A stretch of 64,000 bases of DNA from Lachnospiraceae bacterium. GTDB lineage: Bacteria; Bacillota; Clostridia; Lachnospirales; Lachnospiraceae. The position numbers and the translations under genes were made by a program. Shown one piece after another: positions 8,297 through 16,816 of this stretch; position 1 is the first letter of the stretch, and every line of letters begins with the position of its first letter. The DNA lies in NCBI GenBank assembly GCA_029067085.1, contig JAIEFE010000014.1, positions 182,869 to 246,868 on the forward strand. The letters are read 5' to 3'. The notes beneath the pieces were generated by a model. It saw only the letters and a list, made by a program, of their open reading frames with translations. It was not told the DNA's origin and did not search any database.

Positions 8297-10386
8297 CAGC
8301 CAAACAGTCCCCTTTTCTGCAAATGATCGATCGTCTCCATCGGTACAGGCGTCACTTCCATGACTGCCTCCAGACGGTTTTCCTCCTCCCCGGAAAGTCC
8401 CCAGAGAGACAGGGTGATATTCGGATCCTCTGTCGGAAAGGCGTAAACATCCTCACCGATCTTAAATCCATTCATCTGTAAATGCTTTCCCTTCAGCGGA
8501 ATCGTCTCTCCGTTCCATGCGATCCGCTTGATCCGGATCAGGCATGAGCGGTTTCCGGGATCGATCCGCAGAGCGCTGCGCCCTCTTCCGATCTTCACGG
8601 AAAGTTCTACCATACCCTCTCCGGTTCGTAAAAGCTGTTCTCCATCCTCCTCAGGAAAAAAGGACTGCTCTTCCTGAAATCCGCCGCCCGTGTCCTCATA
8701 AATCTGTATGCGTCCATCATCGGACCGATCCGTCAGCCCCTCGCAGATATTCGTCAGGGGATAGCTCTTCTTTCCGATCGCCTCCCTCAGCTCAGCCATG
8801 GAAAGATGTTTCCCCGTCACATATTTTTGGAACTTCATCTCCTGCCTGCGGTACTGTTCAGCCTCTGTCTGCCCGATTCCCAGCTTGTCGAAAATTAAAT
8901 CCGGGTTTAGTTTATTCCTTTTTTCATCTTCGAGCAAATAGCAGTAGATTGCACGAAAGGCAATCTCCCTCGTCTCAATCGCTTTGTCAAACGTCCATTC
9001 ACAGTCTATTAAATGCCATGTGTTATCCAATTTATAACAACCGTTATCATCCTGCTCAACTATGATATTTGCGAAGATCATGTCGTAATCCGAAATCTCT
9101 TTCTCCTCCCCGACAGAGATCCGTCTCACATACTCATCAAAGAGATTCGCAAAGCCTTCGGTGTCCTTTTTTTCCAAGCGCTCATCAAGAATTTGCTCCA
9201 GCGTTTTGCCTTCCAAATATTTAATCTTGATATAAGGTATACCCTCTGTTGTCTTCTCCAGCTTTGCTTCGTTGACCGCCAGAATACTTCCCTGATACCG
9301 TTCGGAGAGTTTTTCATACGCTCTTACCGTGTCCTCAATGTGCTTTTCAGCGTCTTTAGATAACGGGTGCTTTTCAATAACAGGCCCGGATTCCGTGCTC
9401 CTTTGCAGGGTTTTGATCTGAAATTCTTCCTTTCTGTCATTGGAATACTTCACATATTCTTCAGACAGAGCAGGACCCAAAAGGAGAAAATAGGAATTGG
9501 AAAAAAGAGGGAACTGTCCCTCCCTGATCACACTGTCAAAAACCCTCTTCTCATCAAAAAGCTGCAATCTGTCCCTGTCAAAATTACGGTTGTTATCGGA
9601 AAGTTCACCGATTGCAGGAAGCCTCCTGTCAGAATAGAGGGTCGTCATAAATTTATAGTCGGGATAGGGATAATACATCTGCGGCTTCGAAAAACCACAG
9701 CGTTTCGCGATGGCAAGAAGACCGTCTCTGGTAAACGTTCTTACTACACCGCCTTCAGGATAATCTTCGATCCCCGCAAAATATACACCCAGATGATCTT
9801 CTCTGCAGCCCGCCCAGTACTTTAATCCAAATTTATTCTCGATTGCAATGGCGATATGGCCACCCGGCTTCAGATGCTTTTTGATGATCTTAAGAAAGTC
9901 CTCGTAGGGTGTCCCGGAGCCAATATATGCCTGCGCATACTCGAAAACTCCGATCAGACAGATATAGTCATAGTCGCCGGGAAGATCAGGCTCCACGTCC
10001 TGAAAATTACCCACATGGATCGTCACGTTATCCGCATCCATATGGCGGTATGCATTGATCATGCTGCGCTTTTTGGAGAGCTCCACGCAGGTCACCTCGC
10101 CCGCCTTCCTCGATAACGCCCCTGTGATCGCACCGCACCCCGAACCAACCTCCAGGACCTTCATTGTACGGCTTATCGGAAGCCATTCCACGATATTCTC
10201 CCGCAGCGGTGACAGATGATAAAGGATCTCCCAGCTCTTCCTCTCCTCAATGATTCTCTGATATTCCACCGCGGCACAGTCTCTCGCTATCGCAAGGAGC
10301 TCATCTTCTATGTCGCCGTCACAGTACAGATCCTCACCCGGATAATGCGACAGATCCAATTTGATTTTTCCGATTTCTTCTATCAT
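8296..10386 (-). CDS. SAM methyltransferase fused to a kinase-like domain (WbdD-like)
   Basis: This 696-residue protein has a class I methyltransferase domain at about residues 50-240, with the SAM motif VLEVGSGCGAITGAL at about 75 and CLIGVFEY at the motif IV position. Residues from about 340 to 540 resemble the C-lobe of an aminoglycoside/lipopolysaccharide kinase fold: IKYLEGKTLEQIL, then ISDYDMIFANIIV (catalytic-loop-like D and N), then LIDCEWTFD (DFG-like Asp). A C-terminal beta-rich part follows. Methyltransferase plus kinase in one chain recalls WbdD, which caps O-polysaccharide chains with methyl phosphate so that Wzt can recognise them. The overlap by ATGA with the ATPase gene supports such a role; specificity is inferred. 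It could instead modify the glycan without ending it. Confidence 0.75.
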   Translation of the reverse strand: MIEEIGKIKLDLSHYPGEDLYCDGDIEDELLAIARDCAAVEYQRIIEERKSWEILYHLSPLRENIVEWLPISRTMKVLEVGSGCGAITGALSRKAGEVTCVELSKKRSMINAYRHMDADNVTIHVGNFQDVEPDLPGDYDYICLIGVFEYAQAYIGSGTPYEDFLKIIKKHLKPGGHIAIAIENKFGLKYWAGCREDHLGVYFAGIEDYPEGGVVRTFTRDGLLAIAKRCGFSKPQMYYPYPDYKFMTTLYSDRRLPAIGELSDNNRNFDRDRLQLFDEKRVFDSVIREGQFPLFSNSYFLLLGPALSEEYVKYSNDRKEEFQIKTLQRSTESGPVIEKHPLSKDAEKHIEDTVRAYEKLSERYQGSILAVNEAKLEKTTEGIPYIKIKYLEGKTLEQILDERLEKKDTEGFANLFDEYVRRISVGEEKEISDYDMIFANIIVEQDDNGCYKLDNTWHLIDCEWTFDKAIETREIAFRAIYCYLLEDEKRNKLNPDLIFDKLGIGQTEAEQYRRQEMKFQKYVTGKHLSMAELREAIGKKSYPLTNICEGLTDRSDDGRIQIYEDTGGGFQEEQSFFPEEDGEQLLRTGEGMVELSVKIGRGRSALRIDPGNRSCLIRIKRIAWNGETIPLKGKHLQMNGFKIGEDVYAFPTEDPNITLSLWGLSGEEENRLEAVMEVTPVPMETIDHLQKRGLFG

Positions 10387-11681
10387 TTTACCTCAACCTT
10401 CGAATTCATATCATAGAACCCTACCGTATCCTTATCTGAGATCACTGACACATTCAGCACATCATACAATCTGTGATACACGGTGAAGTCATCCTCCTCA
10501 TAACCGGTCACGCCGAGGGATAACAGATAATCGCCGCCCTGTAAATTCATCTCCTGCGTAAATGTGATCTCCTTGGTCTCTCCGGCTTCCACAGATTCCA
10601 GAAAAGCTTTTTCAAACATCGTATTGGTTCCTGTAATCTCCGTTCCCCGCACATTTTTAATCGTAAAAGCAAAGATGGGAGCAGTAATCTTCTCCGCCAT
10701 CTCCACCTTCATATGAATTGTGAACTCGCTTCCCTTCAAAATGGCGAAAGTTCTTGTCCCTTTCCCGTCCGTAATATAGTATTCCGTGATCTTTGCCTTT
10801 TTAGAACCGTATTCCAGCAGTTCGGGATTTTCCGCCCCGCCGCCTCCCCGCGCATTCGATTTGCTGCCGTCCACACCCTTTGCAGCCATCTCCCTGATCG
10901 CCTCGTCATCCAAAAGGCGCTCTCCCTCCGACTCAGGTGGCACATACTGCCCCACCAGTACCTGCTTGTAGGTGTCGATCATCTGCTTGGGCGCGCCCTC
11001 TCCCAGCTTGACGCCCTGATTCAAAAGCACTACACGATCGCAGTATTTACTGATGCTGCTCAGATCATGACTGACAAAGACAATGGTCTTACCCATAGCC
11101 TTAAATTCTTCAAATTTGTGATAACACTTTGCCTGAAAAAAGACATCGCCCACAGAGAGCGCCTCATCCACGATCAGGATCTCCGGGTCGATATTGATGG
11201 CCACCGCGAAGGCCAGACGCACGAACATACCGCTAGAATAGGTCTTGGCGGGCTGGTACACATAGTCCCCAATATCCGCAAAGGCCAGAATTTCATCCAG
11301 CTTCTGATCGATCTCCTTCTTGGAGAAACCGATCATCGTACCGTTTAAGTAGATATTCTCAATGCCGTTATATTCCATATTGAATCCAGCGCCCAATTCC
11401 AAAAGAGCAGAAATGCGCCCGTTAACCTTCACTTCACCTGATGTCGGTGAGAGAACACCTGTTATTATTTTGAGGATCGTGGACTTGCCGGAGCCGTTGG
11501 TGCCGATGATGCCCACACATTCTCCCTGCTCGATGGTCAGATCAACACCCTTCAAGGCGCGGTGCTCCGTGTGGCGCTTGCCCTTGCCAAGGTGCAGCGC
11601 CTCTTTCAGCCTGTCTGAGGGCTTATCGTAGAGCTTATACACTTTTTCCAGATTTTTAACCTCAATCGCAATGTTGTCCAT
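10383..11681 (-). CDS. Polysaccharide ABC exporter ATPase with Wzt-like C-terminal domain
   Basis: This 432-residue protein has a nucleotide-binding domain at residues 1-245: Walker A GTNGSGKST, signature YSSGMFVRLA, Walker B ILIVDEALSVGD and the H-loop VFVSHD. It belongs to the Wzt/TagH/RgpD polysaccharide-exporter group. Unlike plain RgpD/TagH-size ATPases it continues after a linker into about 140 residues of beta-rich sequence (about 290-430). That places it with Wzt proteins whose C-terminal domain binds the modified end of the glycan. The permease lies 12 bases upstream and the methyltransferase-kinase overlaps its end by four bases. Function as ATPase is secure; glycan binding by the tail is inferred from architecture. 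Confidence 0.9.
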   Translation of the reverse strand: MDNIAIEVKNLEKVYKLYDKPSDRLKEALHLGKGKRHTEHRALKGVDLTIEQGECVGIIGTNGSGKSTILKIITGVLSPTSGEVKVNGRISALLELGAGFNMEYNGIENIYLNGTMIGFSKKEIDQKLDEILAFADIGDYVYQPAKTYSSGMFVRLAFAVAINIDPEILIVDEALSVGDVFFQAKCYHKFEEFKAMGKTIVFVSHDLSSISKYCDRVVLLNQGVKLGEGAPKQMIDTYKQVLVGQYVPPESEGERLLDDEAIREMAAKGVDGSKSNARGGGGAENPELLEYGSKKAKITEYYITDGKGTRTFAILKGSEFTIHMKVEMAEKITAPIFAFTIKNVRGTEITGTNTMFEKAFLESVEAGETKEITFTQEMNLQGGDYLLSLGVTGYEEDDFTVYHRLYDVLNVSVISDKDTVGFYDMNSKVEVK

Positions 11682-11693
11682 GGTTTTTCCCTT

Positions 11694-12728
11694 TTATAAT
11701 ACATCCGCAAAGTGAATACGCATCCTCCGAAACACCAACGTCCCGATACAAAACATACTGATCGTAAAAATCCAAAAGTAAGTGGAAGAATAAAAATGCT
11801 CCCAGAACCAGACTTTTTCAAAGATTGCACTGCGGTAGCCGTTCACTACATAGACCAGAGGATTCAGCTTAAATAACGTCTTCATATTATCGGTCGGCAG
11901 CATATTGATATTCCACATAATGGGCGTCGCCCACATGCCGATCTGGAGCGCAATGCTTATCACCTGCTGAAGATCCCTGATAAAGACCACCACCGCGCTT
12001 GTCAGATAACTCAGCGCCAGAACAAAAAGGATCATGCACAGGCTGTAATAGAGAATCTGTATGGTATAAATTGAGGGGATATATCCGTAACACACCGCTA
12101 AAAGAAGCAGAATTCCTACAAAAAACAAGTGAATAAAGGTGGCCGCGATCACCTTGATGATGGGCAGGATACTGATATTAAACACCACCTTCTTGACAAG
12201 ATAGCTGTACTCCACCAACGCCATCGTCCCCTGAGAGATGGCCTCCGAAAAATAGAACCAGGGCACCAGCCCCGCCGTCAGATACAGAACGTAGGGCGGT
12301 GTCTCGCCCCCCGCTGTCACAAATTCCACTCTGGCATCAAACACCTTGTCAAACACGATCCAATACATCAACACGGTAACCACAGGCTGCGCGAGAGCCC
12401 ACACAATTCCCAGATAAGAACCCGCATAGCGCTTCTTAAAATCATTCTTTGCCAGTTTCCAGATAATGCCGCGGCTCTGAAAAAGTTCCACGGGAATCGT
12501 CACGATCCTGTCATAGTAGATCGAAAACATGATGCAGGTAAAGGCAATCAGCACACAGCCGCTCACCTTCTTCATCCGTTCCGTCACCTGATCGGCCAAC
12601 GGATTGTGATGGGCGATGAGCACCACCGCCAAAAGCAGACCAAGCCCCCAGAATATCATAATTGCTGCGGACTTCGGAACGCTTCTTTTCTCTGTAGACT
12701 TTTTGGTTTTTTGTTTCTTTTCTGTCAT
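11694..12728 (-). CDS. ABC-2 polysaccharide export permease (Wzm/TagG/RgpC type)
   Basis: This integral membrane protein of 344 residues forms the channel with the ATPase encoded next. A lysine-rich N-terminus is followed by two extra membrane spans (about residues 20-75), then the conserved cytoplasmic entry segment LAKNDFKKRYAGSYLGIVWA and six spans typical of ABC-2 polysaccharide exporters. The two additional N-terminal spans are unusual for the family, which normally has six. I chose ATG 12728: it has GAAGGA at good spacing and lies just after the rfbC stop, whereas the longer frame would begin inside rfbC at 12806 without a ribosome binding site. Confidence 0.88.
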   Translation of the reverse strand: MTEKKQKTKKSTEKRSVPKSAAIMIFWGLGLLLAVVLIAHHNPLADQVTERMKKVSGCVLIAFTCIMFSIYYDRIVTIPVELFQSRGIIWKLAKNDFKKRYAGSYLGIVWALAQPVVTVLMYWIVFDKVFDARVEFVTAGGETPPYVLYLTAGLVPWFYFSEAISQGTMALVEYSYLVKKVVFNISILPIIKVIAATFIHLFFVGILLLLAVCYGYIPSIYTIQILYYSLCMILFVLALSYLTSAVVVFIRDLQQVISIALQIGMWATPIMWNINMLPTDNMKTLFKLNPLVYVVNGYRSAIFEKVWFWEHFYSSTYFWIFTISMFCIGTLVFRRMRIHFADVL

Positions 12729-12750
12729 ACCACTGTCCTTCACGCCATTC

Positions 12751-13311
12751 TTAGCGGTACTTCTTCGTATACGCAGAGAGTCCCTCCCAATTTCTATCTC
12801 TGTCAACCATAACAGGCTCCATCCCCTCAGGAATCGGCCAGTCTATGCCAATCTCAGGGTCGCTGTAGAGGATTCCTCCATCGTCGCCGGGGTGGTAAAA
12901 ATCCGTGCATTTATAGGCAAACTCCGCATGATCCGAGAGCACAAGATAACCGTGCGCAAAACCCTTGGGTATAAAAAACTGCTTTTTATTCTCCGCGGAG
13001 AGCGTCACGCCGTGCCACTTGCCATAAGTGGCAGAACCTTCGCGAAGATCCACCGCCACGTCAAAAACCTCACCCGAAAGCACCCGCACCAGCTTGTCCT
13101 GCGGATAATGAATCTGAAAATGCAGCCCCCGCAGCACGCCCTTTGTGGACGAGGACTGATTATCCTGCACAAAGACCTGATCGATCCCCGCCGCCTTGTA
13201 ATCTTCATAGTGGTAGGTTTCCATAAAATAACCCCTGTTATCCCCAAAGACCGTAGGGGTGATCACCTTCAGGCCTTCAATCTCACATGTCTCCACCGTT
13301 ATCTTGCCCAT
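12751..13311 (-). CDS. rfbC: dTDP-4-dehydrorhamnose 3,5-epimerase
   Basis: RfbC/RmlC converts dTDP-4-keto-6-deoxyglucose to dTDP-4-keto-rhamnose in the cytoplasm. The 186-residue length is typical. The cupin core shows NQSSSTKGVLRGLHFQ, with the catalytic histidine, and DKLVRVLSGEVFDVAVDLR. FFIPKGFAHGYLVLS and the EIGIDWP segment near the C-terminus are also present. It lies between the second GH25 gene and the export permease, in the same direction as rfbB and rfbA. With these it supplies dTDP-rhamnose; the final reductase gene rfbD is not in the window. Confidence 0.96.
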   Translation of the reverse strand: MGKITVETCEIEGLKVITPTVFGDNRGYFMETYHYEDYKAAGIDQVFVQDNQSSSTKGVLRGLHFQIHYPQDKLVRVLSGEVFDVAVDLREGSATYGKWHGVTLSAENKKQFFIPKGFAHGYLVLSDHAEFAYKCTDFYHPGDDGGILYSDPEIGIDWPIPEGMEPVMVDRDRNWEGLSAYTKKYR

Positions 13312-13348
13312 ATCTGTCCTCCTTCTCCTGATTGTCTATTTCACATTA

Positions 13349-14704
13349 TCACTCTGATGTCGGCACGTTGCCCGTATCTCCATTCACCACGCCGGAATAG
13401 GCCGCCGCACCCTTCGCGTGATTGATCGAAGTATCAATATTCATGTAGCACAGATTCAAGTCCACATTCGTGGAAATGCCGTTCACCGTACCCTTCGATG
13501 TGTACTGCCACATATGATAATAATATTCGTCGTAAGTGGGCACATCCGCGTACTCCGCAAGCCAGATCCTGTAATCTGACAAGCGTGTCATATCTATCCT
13601 GTCCTTCAGCCAGTTGCGGGAAGCGTAGATACCTGCCTCATATCCCGCTGCCTGAATCGTCTGCAGAAAGGCCCGGTGCGCCTTCGTCCGTTCATCGAAA
13701 TCCAGCCCGTCGGCACGGCCTCTGCCGCCGGCGCTCTCGCTGTCCAGGAAGACGGGATAGTCCACGTCATACTCTTCGATCAGACGGATCACCATGGAAG
13801 CCTCTTCCACAGCCTCCACCTCGTCTCTTGCCTGTGTAAAGAAGTAGACGCCGACGGGAATGCCGGCTTCGATCGCTCCCTCTATGTTCTCCTTGTATCT
13901 GGGATCGATGACGAGCGCACCCGTGGACGCTCCCCGGTAACCGCAGCGGATGATGGCAAACTCGATGCCGGCCTCCTTCACGGCAGCCCAGTCAATCTCC
14001 TGATTCCACTTGGACACATCGATGCCGAGCTTCGCGCTGCCGTTGTCAAACTGTAGCTCCGTATTCTCCGTGCCGTCCGCATCCTCAGCCGCGCCGTTGA
14101 CCGCCTTATCCTCCTTCTCAGGATCAATGTCATCCTCTGTCATCATCAGATATTCTATATTGTCGAGCACACGGTATTCGATATCCTGCCGTACCTGTAT
14201 GGTGGTAATGGTGTTCGGCACACGAAAGCCGTCCTGCTCATTGAGGGAGACACTGTACTCCCCGGAACGCAGATTGTCCACATAGATAATGCCGTCCTTG
14301 TCCCGATCAGTATACTCGCCTACATTCTGGATCGTGACTGTAAATTCCGTCCCCGTGACCAGCCGTCCCACGCTGTCTACCACCATAATACGCAGATCTT
14401 TGGCCACAGAACTCATCATAAGGAACACATTTCTTCCGGAATAGAATTCGAGGCTCTTAAACTTTACCTCCGGATCAAAAAAAGTCTCATCGCTCAGAAA
14501 AGCAGACAGATTGCCTCCGATCTGTCCACTTTCCTTCTCCTCCGTCTCGTTATTCTCCTCTGTTTTCTGCTGCACCGGCGGCTCCTGCGCAAGCCCCAGC
14601 TTACGCTTCACCGTGTCAAGATTCGTGATCGTGATTACTGCAAGCACTGCCAGAAACACGACGATCATGGCAGCCAGCACACGTCTCATCCGTTTAGAGT
14701 CCAT
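13349..14704 (-). CDS. Membrane-anchored GH25 lysozyme-like muramidase
   Basis: This 451-residue protein begins [20 protein letters not shown], an N-terminal membrane anchor. An extracytoplasmic region (residues about 40-215) contains a probable beta-sandwich ([20 protein letters not shown]). The GH25 catalytic domain runs from about 225 to 435. [10 protein letters not shown] carries the first catalytic-site aspartate and VFLDSES carries the D-x-E pair, so the active site looks intact. The family cleaves the beta-1,4 MurNAc-GlcNAc bond of peptidoglycan. Placement between rfbA and rfbC, with 11 bases of overlap with rfbA, suggests that it acts with polymer export or attachment to the wall. Confidence 0.88.
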   Translation of the reverse strand: MDSKRMRRVLAAMIVVFLAVLAVITITNLDTVKRKLGLAQEPPVQQKTEENNETEEKESGQIGGNLSAFLSDETFFDPEVKFKSLEFYSGRNVFLMMSSVAKDLRIMVVDSVGRLVTGTEFTVTIQNVGEYTDRDKDGIIYVDNLRSGEYSVSLNEQDGFRVPNTITTIQVRQDIEYRVLDNIEYLMMTEDDIDPEKEDKAVNGAAEDADGTENTELQFDNGSAKLGIDVSKWNQEIDWAAVKEAGIEFAIIRCGYRGASTGALVIDPRYKENIEGAIEAGIPVGVYFFTQARDEVEAVEEASMVIRLIEEYDVDYPVFLDSESAGGRGRADGLDFDERTKAHRAFLQTIQAAGYEAGIYASRNWLKDRIDMTRLSDYRIWLAEYADVPTYDEYYYHMWQYTSKGTVNGISTNVDLNLCYMNIDTSINHAKGAAAYSGVVNGDTGNVPTSE

Positions 14705-15563
14705 TTGCTACCTCTACCATATACTGACCGTAGGCCGTCTTCATCAACGGCTCCGCCAGCGCCAAAAGCTGCTCCTTTGTGATAAAACCTCTTTTATAGG
14801 CAATCTCTTCGATGCAGGAGATATAAAGTCCCTGCCTCTTCTGAAAGGCCGCCACAAAATCCGCTGCATCTAAAAGAGCGTCGTGATTTCCCGTATCCAG
14901 CCACGCAAAGCCGCGCCCCAAAGTCTCTACCCGCAGCGTTCCCCTGCGCAGATACTCGTTGTTGATGCTGGTGATCTCGATCTCTCCTCTGGCGGAGGGT
15001 TTCACATTCCTTGCGATCTCCACCACGTCATTGTCATAGAAATACAGTCCCGGAACTGCGTAATTGCTCTTCGGCTTCTCCGGTTTCTCCTCGATGGAGA
15101 GCGCCATGCCGTTCTCGTCAAATTCCACCACACCGTACTCCCTCGGATCCCTCACATAATAGCCGAAGATCGTGGCGCCGCTCTCTCTGGCCGCAACCTC
15201 CCTGAGTACCCTGGAAAAGCTCTGGCCGTAGAAGATATTGTCACCTAAAACCAGTGCAACGGAATCGGTCCCGATAAAATCCGCCCCGATGATAAAGGCG
15301 TCCGCAAGCCCTCTCGGATACTCCTGCACGGCGTACTCCATGCGGAGCCCCAGCTGCTCTCCCGTACCGAAAAGTTCCCGAAACGCAGGGAGATCTCTGG
15401 GCGTCGAGATGATCAGGATGTCCCTGATCCCCGCCAGCATCAAGATGGAAAGCGGGTAATATATCATCGGCTTGTCGTATATCGGCATAATCTGTTTGGA
15501 TACTGCCTTCGTCAGCGGATAGAGTCTGGTACCGGATCCTCCCGCAAGTATGATTCCCTTCAT
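14694..15563 (-). CDS. rfbA: Glucose-1-phosphate thymidylyltransferase
   Basis: RfbA/RmlA joins glucose-1-phosphate and dTTP to give dTDP-glucose. The 289-residue protein has the full nucleotide-binding signature [16 protein letters not shown] at the N-terminus, then [25 protein letters not shown] and [16 protein letters not shown], all diagnostic. I chose ATG 15563, which overlaps the rfbB stop as ATGA and follows AGGAG by ten bases; the other ATG two codons earlier sits too close to it. The gene end overlaps the GH25 gene by 11 bases, showing tight coupling. Confidence 0.97.
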   Translation of the reverse strand: MKGIILAGGSGTRLYPLTKAVSKQIMPIYDKPMIYYPLSILMLAGIRDILIISTPRDLPAFRELFGTGEQLGLRMEYAVQEYPRGLADAFIIGADFIGTDSVALVLGDNIFYGQSFSRVLREVAARESGATIFGYYVRDPREYGVVEFDENGMALSIEEKPEKPKSNYAVPGLYFYDNDVVEIARNVKPSARGEIEITSINNEYLRRGTLRVETLGRGFAWLDTGNHDALLDAADFVAAFQKRQGLYISCIEEIAYKRGFITKEQLLALAEPLMKTAYGQYMVEVANGL

Positions 15564-16669
15564 AAACATCCCTCTCCTGCTCGCGCTAATTTCTCCGCGT
15601 ACATTTCCTCATAATATTTTTGGTAATCGCCGCTGGTCGCATGCTTCATCCACTCGTCATGCGCAAAATACCACTCAATGGTGCGACGGATGCCTTCTTT
15701 GAACATCGTCTCCGGCTCCCAGCCGATTTCTGCCTTTATCTTATCGGGCGCTATTGCATAGCGTCTGTCATGCCCCTCGCGGTCCTCCACATAGGTGATC
15801 AGTTCCTCCGTGACATTCGCCTTGCGGGGATCGCTATCGGAAAGCGTCTCCCTGAGCGTCTCGATGATGATCTTTATGATCTCAATATTCTGCTTTTCGT
15901 TATGCCCGCCCACATTGTAGGTCTCAAAAAGCCTGCCCTTCTCCTGCACCATGTCGATGGCCTTGGCGTGATCCTCCACGTAGAGCCAGTCGCGTACGTT
16001 TTTGCCGTCACCGTAGACAGGAAGTTTTTTCCCCTGCAGAGCATTGTTGATGATAAGGGGAATGAGCTTCTCCGGAGACTGATAGGGGCCGTAATTGTTG
16101 GAGCAGTTGGTGATGTTGGCAGGAAACCGGTAAGTGTCCATATAGGCCTTCACCAGCATGTCCGAGCCGGCCTTGCTTGCGGAATAAGGACTGTGCGGCG
16201 CGTAGGGCGTCGTCTCGTAAAAGTAACCGCCGTCCTCCGGAAGAGACCCGTACACCTCGTCAGTGGATACGTGCAAAAACTTTTTATCCGCCTTAAAACC
16301 GCCATCCGGAAGCTCCCACGCCGCCTTCGCACAGTTTAGCATCACCGCCGTGCCGAGTACATTGGTCTGTACAAACACCTCGGGGTTTTTGATGCTTCTG
16401 TCCACATGGCTCTCCGCCGCAAAATGAACGACCCTGTCGATCTCGTTCTCCGCAAAGATCTTTGCGATCGCGTCCTTGTCGCAGATATTTGCCTTGATAA
16501 AGGTATAGTTTTCTCTTCCTTCCACCTCTTTTAAATTTTCCGGATTGCCGGCATAGGTCAATGCATCCACGTTGATAATACGGATCGAATCGCCGTATTT
16601 TCCGAACATATAGTGAATATAGTTAGAACCGATAAAACCGGCGCCTCCCGTTACCAGATATGTTTTCAT
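15560..16669 (-). CDS. rfbB: dTDP-glucose 4,6-dehydratase
   Basis: RfbB/RmlB makes dTDP-4-keto-6-deoxyglucose. It is an extended short-chain dehydrogenase with NAD-binding [13 protein letters not shown] at residue 8, [14 protein letters not shown] with the catalytic Asp and Glu, and catalytic [18 protein letters not shown] and [10 protein letters not shown] are also typical. At 369 residues it is slightly longer than the usual 330-360. I chose ATG 16669, directly after AAGGAAG. A longer frame starts at 16699 but has no ribosome binding site and begins at the edge of a hairpin repeat. Confidence 0.96.
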   Translation of the reverse strand: MKTYLVTGGAGFIGSNYIHYMFGKYGDSIRIINVDALTYAGNPENLKEVEGRENYTFIKANICDKDAIAKIFAENEIDRVVHFAAESHVDRSIKNPEVFVQTNVLGTAVMLNCAKAAWELPDGGFKADKKFLHVSTDEVYGSLPEDGGYFYETTPYAPHSPYSASKAGSDMLVKAYMDTYRFPANITNCSNNYGPYQSPEKLIPLIINNALQGKKLPVYGDGKNVRDWLYVEDHAKAIDMVQEKGRLFETYNVGGHNEKQNIEIIKIIIETLRETLSDSDPRKANVTEELITYVEDREGHDRRYAIAPDKIKAEIGWEPETMFKEGIRRTIEWYFAHDEWMKHATSGDYQKYYEEMYAEKLARAGEGCL

Positions 16670-16707
16670 AGCTTCCTTCCCTTCTGTCACCTTACTCATT
16701 TTATTTT

Positions 16708-16755
16708 CAGAGGATCGCAGATCCTCTAAAGTTAATTGCGCAGCAATTTACTTTT
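16708..16755 (-). repeat. Double-hairpin intergenic repeat, copy 1
   Basis: Two adjacent short-loop hairpins occur here: AGAGGATC-GCA-GATCCTCT and AATTGC-GCA-GCAATT, joined by a TAAAGTT-type linker. A second copy of the same design is at 39995-40043 with a compensating base-pair change. It lies about 39 bases before the rfbB start. No run of T follows, so it is unlikely to be a simple terminator. It may act in mRNA processing or as a repetitive element. Confidence 0.75.
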
Positions 16756-16816
16756 ATTATCCTCGAAGCGGCTCCAAAATGCAAGCGTTATCTCCCGGTC
16801 AGCCAAAAGCGGCCTT

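Noticed and set aside
12729..12806. Longer start for the export permease
   Set aside because: It would begin inside rfbC without a ribosome binding site; ATG 12728 is well placed.
16708..16755. Intrinsic terminator before rfbB
   Set aside because: The hairpins are not followed by a T-run, and a second copy exists upstream of another gene within an operon.
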